Positions 1 to 6,119 of a DNA stretch of 11,542 nucleotides are shown here, in pieces (positions within the stretch are counted from its first letter, which is position 1; each line of letters begins with the position of its first letter). The stretch is from an uncultured Catenibacterium sp. GTDB lineage: Bacteria > Bacillota_I > Bacilli_A > Erysipelotrichales > Coprobacillaceae. The notes under the pieces are model-generated. The model was not told the origin of the DNA, did not search any database, and worked only from the letters and a program-made list of their open reading frames with translations. Location: positions 1 to 11,542 of the forward strand of contig NZ_CAAFOM010000069.1 of assembly GCF_900764565.1 (NCBI RefSeq). Reading direction: 5' to 3'. A program made the position numbers and the translations under genes.

Positions 1-195
1 AAGGATGAATATTTATTACCTATCTATATTGGTGAACTATTAAGAGATAATAAATTAAGTGTTAAAGTATTAGAAGTACAGGATTCATGGTTTGGTGTTA
101 CATATAAAGAAGATGCGCCTGTTGTAAAAGCTTCATTTAAAGAATTAATTGACAACAATGTATATTCAACTGATTTATTCAGCGATATCAAATAA
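1..195 (+). CDS. Nucleotidyltransferase (sugar-phosphate NTP transferase type), 3' end only
   Basis: Only the last 64 codons are present; the reading frame is open from base 1 and stops at TAA 193-195. The tail contains the segment WFGVTYKEDAPVV followed by a short helix. From memory, this resembles the C-terminus of Bacillota nucleotidyltransferases that make NDP-sugars or NDP-alcohols for cell-surface polymers, where a W(F/Y)GVTY(K/Q)ED stretch is common. The catalytic N-terminal Rossmann part (GxGxR loop) lies outside the window, so substrate cannot be judged. The gene is closed by a hairpin terminator directly after the stop and is not co-transcribed with anything to its right. The family call rests on one short motif and is moderate. 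Confidence 0.6.
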   Translation, partial: KDEYLLPIYIGELLRDNKLSVKVLEVQDSWFGVTYKEDAPVVKASFKELIDNNVYSTDLFSDIK

Positions 196-220
196 GACTC
201 CAAATTTGGAGTCTTTTCTT
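195..220. terminator. Intrinsic terminator, possibly bidirectional
   Basis: A perfect inverted repeat, AGACTCC (195-201) and GGAGTCT (208-214), with the self-complementary AAATTT between, is followed by TTTTCTT on the plus strand. It ends the nucleotidyltransferase gene. On the minus strand the hairpin is followed by the weaker TTATTT, so it may also stop transcripts of the AbiH gene, whose stop codon lies at 219-221. Confidence 0.85.
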
Positions 221-1259
221 ATACCTTCTTGAAATGTATTGTAATATGAGAGCCATAGGCACGTTCAATCAATTCATCCTCCCCTATGACCTTCACAAGA
301 TTCTTAATCTGATTCTTTAAGTCAGCTTTATGAATATAGAAGATCGTCGTATGGGCATGACGTGCTAGGATAAGCTGTCTGAGTATATCCTTATCAGTGA
401 CATCTAGAGAATGTCCAAAGATATAGATATTGAGACGTTCTTCCTGTGACTGTTTCAGCCATGTGAGATAACGACATCCTGTACTTTTAAATATACGCTG
501 ATAGAACTTCTTGAACTCAATATATTCATTATCCTGATTCTTGCGTTCTCCTGTCAAATATTCATCTATTCCGAGTACTAGATCACATGTTTCTATATCA
601 TGCTCAATATTCGCTTTGCCATGAATATAATCATATTCTACTTCTGAATTACCATAAAGACGTTCAAATGTATTTGTATAATTGAAGCTTAATACTTTAT
701 CTATATTCAATACTTGTAGTTTTTCTACATATTTTGGAGTATCTAGATGATTCACAAATGCATCTAGATATATTTCTAAGCATCGAGTCAAACGCAAGAG
801 ATCATGTGTGAGAATATCTCTTAGTTCTTTTATAGGCTCCATAGAAGAAAAAGAACAACGGTCTCCCCAGAAATCAAGAAGTGATGTACCTAGATACTCA
901 TTCACTCTTGCAATCTTCTGCCCTGATTTAAACTGTTTATCACATTCTACTCTAATCACATCCAGTTTTTGAATGACTTCAGACATTTCTTTTTCAAAGT
1001 CCTTCCAGCCCTCTCCTATTGTTTCTTTTTCTAGATGAATGAGCCAGAGATTATCTTTAATGAGTGATTTGAGTTCATTGGATATCTCCGGAGAAATATG
1101 TAGAATAAAATCTATCATACGTAAATCATATTCAAGATGTGATATATCATTCTTTTCTAATGACATACGAAATAAACTAGTAAAATCTATAAAGTCTTTA
1201 TAGGTTGTTGGCAGACCATGTAGTAAGTCAAAACCATTTCCTAATACAAGAAGATTCAT
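219..1259 (-). CDS. AbiH family protein (putative abortive-infection phage defence)
   Basis: This 346-residue protein has the hallmarks of the AbiH family (PF14253): an N-terminal GNGFDL at residues 7-12 followed by HGLPTTYKDF, a central SFNYTNTFE at 191-199, IHG at 212-214, LGID at 229-232, and a C-terminal FGHSLDVTD at 281-289. AbiH was first described in Lactococcus as a single-gene phage-abortive system; its biochemical activity is not established as far as I know. There is no signal peptide or membrane segment, so it should be cytoplasmic. The start is supported by AAAGGAGG about 7 bases upstream. Its ATG overlaps the stop of the preceding gene as ATGA, so the two are translationally coupled. 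Length is within the family's usual 250-400 residues, and no key motif seems lost. Family call is strong; the anti-phage role is inferred from the family. Confidence 0.88.
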   Translation of the reverse strand: MNLLVLGNGFDLLHGLPTTYKDFIDFTSLFRMSLEKNDISHLEYDLRMIDFILHISPEISNELKSLIKDNLWLIHLEKETIGEGWKDFEKEMSEVIQKLDVIRVECDKQFKSGQKIARVNEYLGTSLLDFWGDRCSFSSMEPIKELRDILTHDLLRLTRCLEIYLDAFVNHLDTPKYVEKLQVLNIDKVLSFNYTNTFERLYGNSEVEYDYIHGKANIEHDIETCDLVLGIDEYLTGERKNQDNEYIEFKKFYQRIFKSTGCRYLTWLKQSQEERLNIYIFGHSLDVTDKDILRQLILARHAHTTIFYIHKADLKNQIKNLVKVIGEDELIERAYGSHITIHFKKV

Positions 1260-1768
1260 ACAAAGTCCTCCTTTATAATTTGACTAGACAAGATGTTTAA
1301 TGTTTTAAAATGTTTTTTTATTCTTTTTGCATATAATAATGGCGTTTCTTCTTTATCCATAAGATATATTTCCTGTAAATAAGGCTTATACATATAGGTA
1401 TCTAATATGTTTTTGATTTCCTCAATACATTCATGGTTGAGTATCTCTTTTTCAAACACAGCTGTTATATAGTTATTTTTATAATCAATAGAGATATAGA
1501 GAAGATAATCAAATGCTATAGTAGTAAAGGTATCTGGCACAGAAAAGAAGCTGATTCTTTCCAATTCATTATGTAATAGATAATTATATAATCTCTTTCC
1601 TCTCTTATACTTCTTCAATTGACCAGTATTATTATTGGTGATGCTTATGCCATAATGAGTGATTTTCAAGCCACATAGAGCACTTATTTTCTCTATCAAC
1701 TCAAGAAATAAATCATTATTATACTTATGTACTGTTCCTCTATTAGTCATAGATATAGTTTCCATCAT
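1256..1768 (-). CDS. Hypothetical protein coupled to AbiH
   Basis: I do not recognise this protein of about 170 residues. It is rich in Lys, Ile, Tyr and Asn, with alternating hydrophobic strands in the middle (FDYLLYISIDY, then YITAVFEKE) and a helical, charged C-terminal third, suggesting a small soluble alpha/beta protein; no signal peptide or membrane helix is seen. Three start codons lie in tandem: TTG (1769-1771), ATG (1766-1768) and ATG (1763-1765). The ribosome binding site GAGAGGTGA (1772-1780) gives a spacer of 3 to the TTG, 6 to the first ATG and 9 to the second, so one of the ATGs is likelier; I chose the first. It is the upstream gene of a two-gene unit and its stop overlaps the AbiH start by 4 nt. 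That pairing suggests a shared role, for example a partner, sensor or antitoxin-like control protein, but nothing in the sequence shows which. Confidence 0.75.
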   Translation of the reverse strand: MMETISMTNRGTVHKYNNDLFLELIEKISALCGLKITHYGISITNNNTGQLKKYKRGKRLYNYLLHNELERISFFSVPDTFTTIAFDYLLYISIDYKNNYITAVFEKEILNHECIEEIKNILDTYMYKPYLQEIYLMDKEETPLLYAKRIKKHFKTLNILSSQIIKEDFV

Positions 1769-1787
1769 CAATCACCTCTCTATTACC

Positions 1788-1793
1788 ATTATA
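1788..1793 (-). promoter_or_regulatory. Candidate -10 box for the hypothetical/AbiH unit
   Basis: On the minus strand a perfect TATAAT lies just after the terminator of the PTS IIB gene and about 20 bases before the start codons. No good -35 is seen because the terminator stem occupies that position, and the resulting leader would be only about 10-15 nt. Low confidence, but the terminator upstream implies that the pair needs its own promoter. Confidence 0.35.
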
Positions 1794-1794
1794 A

Positions 1795-1820
1795 ATCAAA
1801 AAATCCGCATATGCGGATTT
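1795..1820 (-). terminator. Intrinsic terminator of the PTS IIB gene
   Basis: The perfect palindrome AAATCCGCATATGCGGATTT (1801-1820) begins three bases past the IIB stop codon. On the minus strand it is followed by TTTTGATT, so it works in that direction; the plus-strand side has no T-run. It separates the IIB transcript from the hypothetical/AbiH pair. Confidence 0.85.
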
Positions 1821-1822
1821 CA

Positions 1823-2131
1823 TTACTTATTTGCTTCAATTAGATCCATTGCCTGTTTTAATACTGCGGCACCATCCATACGACCATATGAACGCATGTC
1901 AATTAACTGTGCAGGAGTTGGTGCAACTTCCTTCTTTACAGTCGCTTCAAGATATCTTACCTGTGGGCCAAGTAATACAACATCTGCTTTAGCACCGTTT
2001 GCTTTTGCTTCATTGGCACCTACTGCCCAGATATTTGCTTCAATACCCTGTTTTTCTGCTTCTTTTTTCATTTTTTCAACAAGTAAGCTTGTAGACATAC
2101 CTGCTGCACAACATAACATAATGTTTACCAT
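1823..2131 (-). CDS. PTS sugar transporter subunit IIB, lactose/cellobiose (beta-glucoside) family
   Basis: A 102-residue protein, full length for a free-standing IIB of the Lac/Chb class (PF02302). The N-terminal strand MVNIMLCC leads into AAGMSTSLLVEKM, the family's phosphocysteine loop; the phosphorylated residue should be Cys8, directly before A-A-G-M-S-T-S. It accepts phosphate from IIA and passes it to a sugar bound by IIC, at the cytoplasmic face of the membrane. GAGGAGGC (2139-2146) is a strong ribosome binding site 7 bases before the ATG. The gene is monocistronic: a promoter with an extended -10 lies upstream and a terminator directly downstream. No IIA or IIC lies in the window, so it must work with subunits encoded elsewhere. 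The nearby RpiR-type regulator and 6-phospho-beta-glucosidase point to a beta-glucoside such as cellobiose. The substrate is inferred. Confidence 0.92.
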   Translation of the reverse strand: MVNIMLCCAAGMSTSLLVEKMKKEAEKQGIEANIWAVGANEAKANGAKADVVLLGPQVRYLEATVKKEVAPTPAQLIDMRSYGRMDGAAVLKQAMDLIEANK

Positions 2132-2161
2132 AAATATTGCCTCCTCAATAACCTAGTAGTT

Positions 2162-2190
2162 AGTATAGCACTGTAACCGTTACCTTTAAA
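2162..2190 (-). promoter_or_regulatory. Promoter of the PTS IIB gene
   Basis: On the minus strand, TTTAAA (2185-2190, 4 of 6 to TTGACA) is separated by exactly 17 bases from TATACT (2162-2167, 5 of 6 to TATAAT). The -10 is extended by TGC just upstream (2168-2170), which compensates for the modest -35. The start of transcription would fall near 2155, leaving a leader of roughly 25 nt with the ribosome binding site. Confidence 0.7.
2172..2185. promoter_or_regulatory. cre-like palindrome (candidate CcpA or other repressor operator) in the IIB promoter
   Basis: TGTAACCGTTACCT matches 9 of the 11 specified positions of the Bacillota catabolite-responsive element TGWAANCGNTNWCA, including the central CG. 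It contains the inverted repeat GTAAC-C-GTTAC (2173-2183). It sits in the spacer between the -35 and -10 of the IIB promoter, where a bound protein would block RNA polymerase. CcpA-mediated carbon catabolite repression is the natural reading for a PTS gene; another LacI-family or RpiR-type repressor is possible. Confidence 0.5.
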
Positions 2191-2224
2191 GAGTTTTATT
2201 CCACAAAATCAAGTTTTGCATATT

Positions 2225-2230
2225 TATAAT
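2225..2230 (+). promoter_or_regulatory. Candidate -10 box for the RpiR-type regulator
   Basis: A perfect TATAAT lies about 75 bases before the chosen start of the regulator gene. The -35 position 17 bases upstream (CACAAA) is poor, so this may be a weak or activator-dependent promoter. Apart from this, the IIB promoter and the cre-like palindrome, the 156-bp divergent region 2132-2287 shows no further clear signal. Confidence 0.3.
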
Positions 2231-2293
2231 AAAAATACACTCTACCCTGCTTATAGTCTTTCAAAACAATTCATGGTAAACTAATAAATGAAT

Positions 2294-2297
2294 GGAG
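2294..2297 (+). promoter_or_regulatory. Ribosome binding site that decides the RpiR regulator start
   Basis: GGAG with an 8-base spacer to ATG 2306. It lies inside the extension that would be translated from the alternative ATG at 2288, which argues that 2288 is not the true start. Confidence 0.65.
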
Positions 2298-2305
2298 TTG
2301 ATACT

Positions 2306-3046
2306 ATGATCATCGATAAAGTGAACGACATATTAAACAGTCATTCTTCAAATACAACTTTAATTGAGTTATGTTCTTATATCAAAAAGAATATCCATAG
2401 AATTCCTCAACTCACTATTGATGATATTTCTAAAGAATCCTTGATTTCAAAAGGACAAGTATCAAAATGTATAAGAAGATTAGATTATGAAAATTATGAA
2501 GAATTTAAAAATGCATGTATTGAATATCTAGATTTAATCACAAAAAGAAAATCATTTAAAAATCCCCATCAAAGTTTTGAAACAAATGTGATGTATTTTA
2601 CCAAAGATATCATTAAAAACATCCAATATACAATCAACCATATTGATTTGAAATTGATTCAAAAGCTTATGGAGGATATCAAGAACGCAAATAAAGTGTA
2701 TTTATATGCGCATGGTGATGTCAGATCTGTTTGTTACAATATGCAAAGAGAACTGCAGATATATGATATCCAGACAATAATCTGTGATTCTGATTTTAAT
2801 AAGGATTATCGTTTTCTAGATAATGATATCTTAATTGTACTAAGTACAAATGGGAATTCTTTCCATTATAATAAACGCATTATTAAACGTATAAGAGAAT
2901 CCAATGTTGATCAATGGCTTATTACATGCAATAAACATATCACATTATGTCAAAATCAAGTGATTATTCCACTGCTTGATGAAAAATATAGTGAATATAT
3001 CATTAAGTATATCATTGATATTCTATTATTAGAGTTACAAAACTAG
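2306..3046 (+). CDS. MurR/RpiR family transcriptional regulator (HTH plus SIS domain)
   Basis: A 246-residue regulator. Residues about 1-75 form the RpiR-type winged-helix DNA-binding domain, seen as TIDDISKESLISKGQVSKC followed by IRRLDYENYEEFK, the usual helix-turn-helix and 'GY/NYxEFK' wing. Residues about 128-245 form a SIS domain, which in this family binds a phosphosugar effector; the loop usually written S-x-S-G-x-(S/T) reads LSTNGNS here (179-185). I start the gene at ATG 2306, since GGAG (2294-2297) sits 8 bases before it, rather than at the in-frame ATG at 2288, which has no ribosome binding site. It is divergent from PTS IIB and upstream of the GH1 gene, so control of one or both by a phosphorylated beta-glucoside is likely. 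Activator or repressor cannot be told. Confidence 0.85.
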   Translation: MIIDKVNDILNSHSSNTTLIELCSYIKKNIHRIPQLTIDDISKESLISKGQVSKCIRRLDYENYEEFKNACIEYLDLITKRKSFKNPHQSFETNVMYFTKDIIKNIQYTINHIDLKLIQKLMEDIKNANKVYLYAHGDVRSVCYNMQRELQIYDIQTIICDSDFNKDYRFLDNDILIVLSTNGNSFHYNKRIIKRIRESNVDQWLITCNKHITLCQNQVIIPLLDEKYSEYIIKYIIDILLLELQN

Positions 3047-3070
3047 TTTCCTGTTTGGAAACTTTTTTGT
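3045..3070 (+). terminator. Intrinsic terminator of the RpiR regulator gene
   Basis: The stem AGTTTCC (3045-3051) and GGAAACT (3057-3063) with a TGTTT loop is followed by a run of six T. It overlaps the TAG stop of the regulator and makes that gene monocistronic, so the GH1 gene downstream needs its own promoter. Confidence 0.88.
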
Positions 3071-3095
3071 TTTATTTACTCCCATCCTCTATTCT
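3067..3095 (+). promoter_or_regulatory. Candidate promoter of the 6-phospho-beta-glucosidase gene
   Basis: TTGTTT (3067-3072) and TATTCT (3090-3095) are spaced by 17 bases. Both boxes are weak (3 of 6 and 4 of 6) and the -35 overlaps the terminator's T-run. The terminator upstream means some promoter must lie in 3071-3150; this is the best pair I can see, and weak boxes would suit a regulated gene. Confidence 0.3.
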
Positions 3096-3146
3096 ATAGA
3101 CAAGAAGTCAAACAACATAAAGATATCTATGATTGTTTGTATCAAA

Positions 3147-3153
3147 AAGGAGG
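3147..3153 (+). promoter_or_regulatory. Ribosome binding site that decides the GH1 start
   Basis: AAGGAGG with an 8-base spacer to ATG 3162. It lies inside the 11-residue extension that would result from the in-frame ATG at 3129, so 3162 is the true start. Confidence 0.9.
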
Positions 3154-3161
3154 TATTTAAT

Positions 3162-4589
3162 ATGGGATTTAAAAAAGGTTTTTTATGGGGCGGTGCAACT
3201 GCTGCTAATCAGGTCGAAGGTGGCATTTTTGAAGGTGGTCGTGGATTAGCTAATGTGGATTTAATGCCACATGGCAAAGATCGTTATGCAATTGGGACAG
3301 GAGAAAAATGGATTAACGAAATTGATGATCACTATTTTCCAAGTCATCAGGCTGTTGATTTTTATCACCATTATAAAGAAGATATAGCTTTAATGGCAGA
3401 TATGGGATTTAAGACTTTTAGATTATCTATCGCATGGACTAGAATTTTTCCAAAAGGTGAAGAAGCAGTACCTAACGAAGAAGGACTACTCTTTTATGAA
3501 AACATATTTAAAGAGTGTAAAAAATATGGGATTGAACCTTTAGTCACTATCAATCATTTTGATTGTCCAATGCATTTGATTCATAAATTTGGTAGCTGGC
3601 GTAATAGAGAAATGATTAATTGTTTTGTGAAATTAGCAAAAGTATTGTTTGAAAGATATAATGGTCTAGTTAAATACTGGCTTACTTTCAATGAAATTAA
3701 TATGATTCTTCATTTCCCATTTGTGGCAGCTGGTTTAAGATTTGAGGCAGGTGAAAATAAGACTCAAGCTATGATTACCTGCGCACATCATGAATTAGTA
3801 GCAAGTGCTTTAGTTACAAAATTAGCTCATGAAATCAATCCAGAAAATATGGTGGGATGCATGCTTGCAGCAGGTTCTTATTATCCGGAAACATGCAAAC
3901 CAGAAGATTATTGGAAATCAATATGTGATGATAGAGAAAGCTATATGTTTATTGATGTTCAATCAAGAGGCTATTATCCTAGTTATGCTTTAAAATGGAT
4001 TGAAAGAAGAAATGCTGAAGTGCCATTTGCAGAGAATGATATCGATATTTTAAAAGAGAATACAGTAGATTTTATTAGTTTCTCTTATTACTCATCTCGT
4101 GTGTCTAGTGCTCATCCTGATAAAGGAAAACAAACAGAAAGTAATATTTTTGCTTCAGTTGTCAATCCCTATTTAGAAACAAGTGATTGGGGATGGCAGA
4201 TTGACCCATTAGGTTTAAGAATCACAATGAATGAGATTTATGATCGTTATCAAAAACCATTATTTATTGTTGAAAATGGTTTAGGCGCTAAAGATAAGAT
4301 TGAAGATGATGGTTCTATTCAAGATGATTATCGCATTGAATACTTAAAGAAACATATTCAAGCAATGAAAGAGGCAGTTGATGAAGATGGTGTTGATTTA
4401 ATGGGATATACAACCTGGGGATGTATAGACCTTATTTCTAATGGAACAGGTGAAATGGAAAAGAGATATGGTTTCATCTATGTTGATAGAGACAATGAGG
4501 GGCATGGTACTTTTAAACGTATAAAGAAAAAGTCTTTTGATTGGTATAAAAAAGTTATTGCGACAAATGGTGAAGACTTAAAGAATTAA
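3162..4589 (+). CDS. 6-phospho-beta-glucosidase, glycoside hydrolase family 1
   Basis: A 475-residue cytoplasmic enzyme, normal length for GH1. It hydrolyses beta-glucoside 6-phosphates delivered by a PTS, giving glucose 6-phosphate and glucose or an aglycone. The N-terminus has the family signature FLWGGATAANQVEGG. The acid/base is Glu178 in TFNEIN and the nucleophile Glu371 in IVENGLG. Phosphate recognition is supported by Ser426, Lys434 and Tyr436 in the SNGTGEMEKRYGFIYVD segment, the pattern that marks the 6-phospho enzymes within GH1; the WGCIDLIS run before it is also typical. The start is set by an AAGGAGG site before ATG 3162. The gene stands alone between two terminators. With the PTS IIB and RpiR regulator next to it, it forms a beta-glucoside use locus. 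Specificity for glucoside over galactoside is inferred from overall resemblance to the BglA/CelF-like group. Confidence 0.95.
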   Translation: MGFKKGFLWGGATAANQVEGGIFEGGRGLANVDLMPHGKDRYAIGTGEKWINEIDDHYFPSHQAVDFYHHYKEDIALMADMGFKTFRLSIAWTRIFPKGEEAVPNEEGLLFYENIFKECKKYGIEPLVTINHFDCPMHLIHKFGSWRNREMINCFVKLAKVLFERYNGLVKYWLTFNEINMILHFPFVAAGLRFEAGENKTQAMITCAHHELVASALVTKLAHEINPENMVGCMLAAGSYYPETCKPEDYWKSICDDRESYMFIDVQSRGYYPSYALKWIERRNAEVPFAENDIDILKENTVDFISFSYYSSRVSSAHPDKGKQTESNIFASVVNPYLETSDWGWQIDPLGLRITMNEIYDRYQKPLFIVENGLGAKDKIEDDGSIQDDYRIEYLKKHIQAMKEAVDEDGVDLMGYTTWGCIDLISNGTGEMEKRYGFIYVDRDNEGHGTFKRIKKKSFDWYKKVIATNGEDLKN

Positions 4590-4595
4590 TAATAC

Positions 4596-4636
4596 AAAAA
4601 AAGACAAATATGCATAAACTGTATATTTGCCTTTTT
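4596..4636. terminator. Bidirectional terminator between convergent genes
   Basis: CAAATAT and ATATTTG pair, extended through a mismatch and a G-C pair by A-rich and T-rich arms (AAAAAG and CTTTTT). Each strand ends in a T-run: TTTTT at 4632-4636 on the plus strand and, on the minus strand, the complement of the A-run at 4596-4602. It serves both the GH1 gene and the minus-strand five-gene operon, whose last stop codon is at 4639-4641. Confidence 0.85.
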
Positions 4637-4638
4637 AA

Positions 4639-5286
4639 CTACTCATATTGTACTTCTGTTACTGAAGAATAAAGTCTAGAAATACTTGTTTCAAGTAAAG
4701 CAATAACACGACCTGTAAAGATCATAGAAATCACTGTTCCTAGTCCAATACCCAAAATACCACCAGTAAACACAAATCCTATAATCAATGAGATCACAAT
4801 AGAAATACCATCAAAAAGATTCTTCCCAAAGCCAAATCCTTTATGACATGTCTCTCCAAAAACGCTTGCTAAGCCATCTGCAGGATTAGGTACAATTTTC
4901 ATACCTACAGTCAATGATGCCCCAATACCCGTAATAATAATAGCAAGAATAAGCATCATAATACGAGTTGGATAGCTAGAAGCAACAGGAATGAATCCAT
5001 CAAATAACTGGATAAAGAAGCTCGTTACTAGACTGGCAGGAATCTGAAAGAATTGAAAATAATCAAACTTCTTACCTAAAAGAATCCATTGAATAATGAC
5101 TAATAATACATAATAAATAAATATCATCACACCAATAGGAATATGTGTTAAATAGGCAATATTATAAGCGACTGAGATAATAGGTGATACACCTAATTGT
5201 GTCTTTGTATTAAGATCAATACCACAGCCTAAAATTAATAGTCCAAGAAGATAAATTCCAATTCTTTTATAATTCAATTCCTTCAT
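4639..5286 (-). CDS. YczE/YyaS/YitT-type integral membrane protein (DUF6198-like)
   Basis: A 215-residue hydrophobic protein with about five membrane segments at roughly 8-24, 49-70, 76-97, 107-128 and 158-192 (the last may be two). The N-terminal region with LGVSPIISVAYNIA and the later NPADGLASVFGE are typical of the YczE/YyaS group (COG2364) in Bacillota, as I recall it. Function is unknown in the family; transporters of small molecules have been suggested, without proof. Its start codon overlaps the stop of the GNAT-like gene as TAATG, with AAGGGAG as ribosome binding site, so it is the last gene of the five-gene operon and is translationally coupled. It ends next to a bidirectional terminator. 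Membrane location is clear, and family assignment is fairly firm. Confidence 0.82.
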   Translation of the reverse strand: MKELNYKRIGIYLLGLLILGCGIDLNTKTQLGVSPIISVAYNIAYLTHIPIGVMIFIYYVLLVIIQWILLGKKFDYFQFFQIPASLVTSFFIQLFDGFIPVASSYPTRIMMLILAIIITGIGASLTVGMKIVPNPADGLASVFGETCHKGFGFGKNLFDGISIVISLIIGFVFTGGILGIGLGTVISMIFTGRVIALLETSISRLYSSVTEVQYE

Positions 5287-6119
5287 TACTTAACTCCCTT
5301 CGAAAAGCTATGCATGCTTGTCATCTGCTTCTGTAGTTCTAGATCATCTCTTTTGATCCATTCAGCGACTGCATCATCCTTAGATGTATGAACGGATAAA
5401 ACATGCACAGTATCGTGATTTTTTTCATTCTCAATATAATACTTATGGAAAATATTTTCCACAAATTTTTGAATGTCTTCTTCTGATTGATAATGAAGAT
5501 CACGATAATCGAAGGTAGAATATTCTCTTTTTGTTTGTATACGGTAATGTTTAACTTCTGATACAATCCAGTAAATACCTCTATTTTGTATCTTCTTAGA
5601 GATATGACTGATTTCAATAGACATAGGGTCCTGCTTTTCTTTGCATTCTAGAATGGATTCATCTAGTGAACGATATAAAACATATGTATTCTCATAATCG
5701 CCCTTTGAAGTTTTAAAGCCATCACGAATCATGCCCAAACTCTTAAAGCCTACTGTATCTAAAACAGTTTTTAAAGTCTTAGTGACAGTATTTAACTGCA
5801 TGATTGTAAAACCTGCTTTAAATGCCTGTTCCAAAGAGTCCTTGATAAGACTATCTAATTCTTTCTTATAGTCATCTTTGATTGCATAAGAACAAGTCGC
5901 AATATGCTTACAATGACCTGTTCCTAAAGGGTTAATCAAGTAAGCACCTACTAAAAGATGATCATCAAACATTACACCACAATAAGGGGCTGATTCAATT
6001 TCATCTTCTTTCATAGGTGAATTCTGTTCTAGATAAAGTCCTGTTTGAATGACTTCATTAAAAAGAGAAATTACATCTTTTAAATCATCTTTCTGACATT
6101 GTCTTTTAATGATGTTCAT
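5286..6119 (-). CDS. GNAT-like protein with degenerate acetyl-CoA loop and uncharacterised C-terminal region
   Basis: A 277-residue protein. Residues about 1-150 follow the GNAT acetyltransferase plan: MNIIKRQCQKDDL start, a strand at VGAYLINP, a helix, then MQLNTVTKTLKTVLDTVGFKSLG and a closing DYENTYVLYRSL, as in N-acetyltransferases of small molecules. The loop that normally binds the CoA pyrophosphate (R/Q-x-x-G-x-G/A) is replaced by DDYKKELDSL at 82-91, lacking all its glycines, so activity is doubtful. Residues about 155-277 are charged, soluble-looking and not recognised. The ATG overlaps the end of the patatin gene by 14 nt, with GGGAGGTG about 6 bases upstream. It may be an inactive or non-CoA-using GNAT fold. 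Domain call is good for the first half only. Confidence 0.75.
   Translation of the reverse strand: MNIIKRQCQKDDLKDVISLFNEVIQTGLYLEQNSPMKEDEIESAPYCGVMFDDHLLVGAYLINPLGTGHCKHIATCSYAIKDDYKKELDSLIKDSLEQAFKAGFTIMQLNTVTKTLKTVLDTVGFKSLGMIRDGFKTSKGDYENTYVLYRSLDESILECKEKQDPMSIEISHISKKIQNRGIYWIVSEVKHYRIQTKREYSTFDYRDLHYQSEEDIQKFVENIFHKYYIENEKNHDTVHVLSVHTSKDDAVAEWIKRDDLELQKQMTSMHSFSKGVK

Noticed and set aside
1659..2156. Open frame of 165 codons on the plus strand
   Set aside because: It runs antisense across the PTS IIB gene, its terminator and the start of the AbiH partner, has no ribosome binding site, and its protein looks like a random translation. The IIB gene on the other strand is clearly real.
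2288..2305. Upstream ATG for the RpiR-type regulator
   Set aside because: No ribosome binding site precedes it, while GGAG inside this stretch is well placed for ATG 2306.
3129..3161. Upstream ATG for the GH1 gene
   Set aside because: The strong AAGGAGG site at 3147-3153 lies inside the extension and serves ATG 3162, whose product begins like other GH1 enzymes.
5339..5617. Open frame of 92 codons on the minus strand
   Set aside because: It lies wholly inside the GNAT-like gene in another frame, with no domain-like sequence or ribosome binding site.
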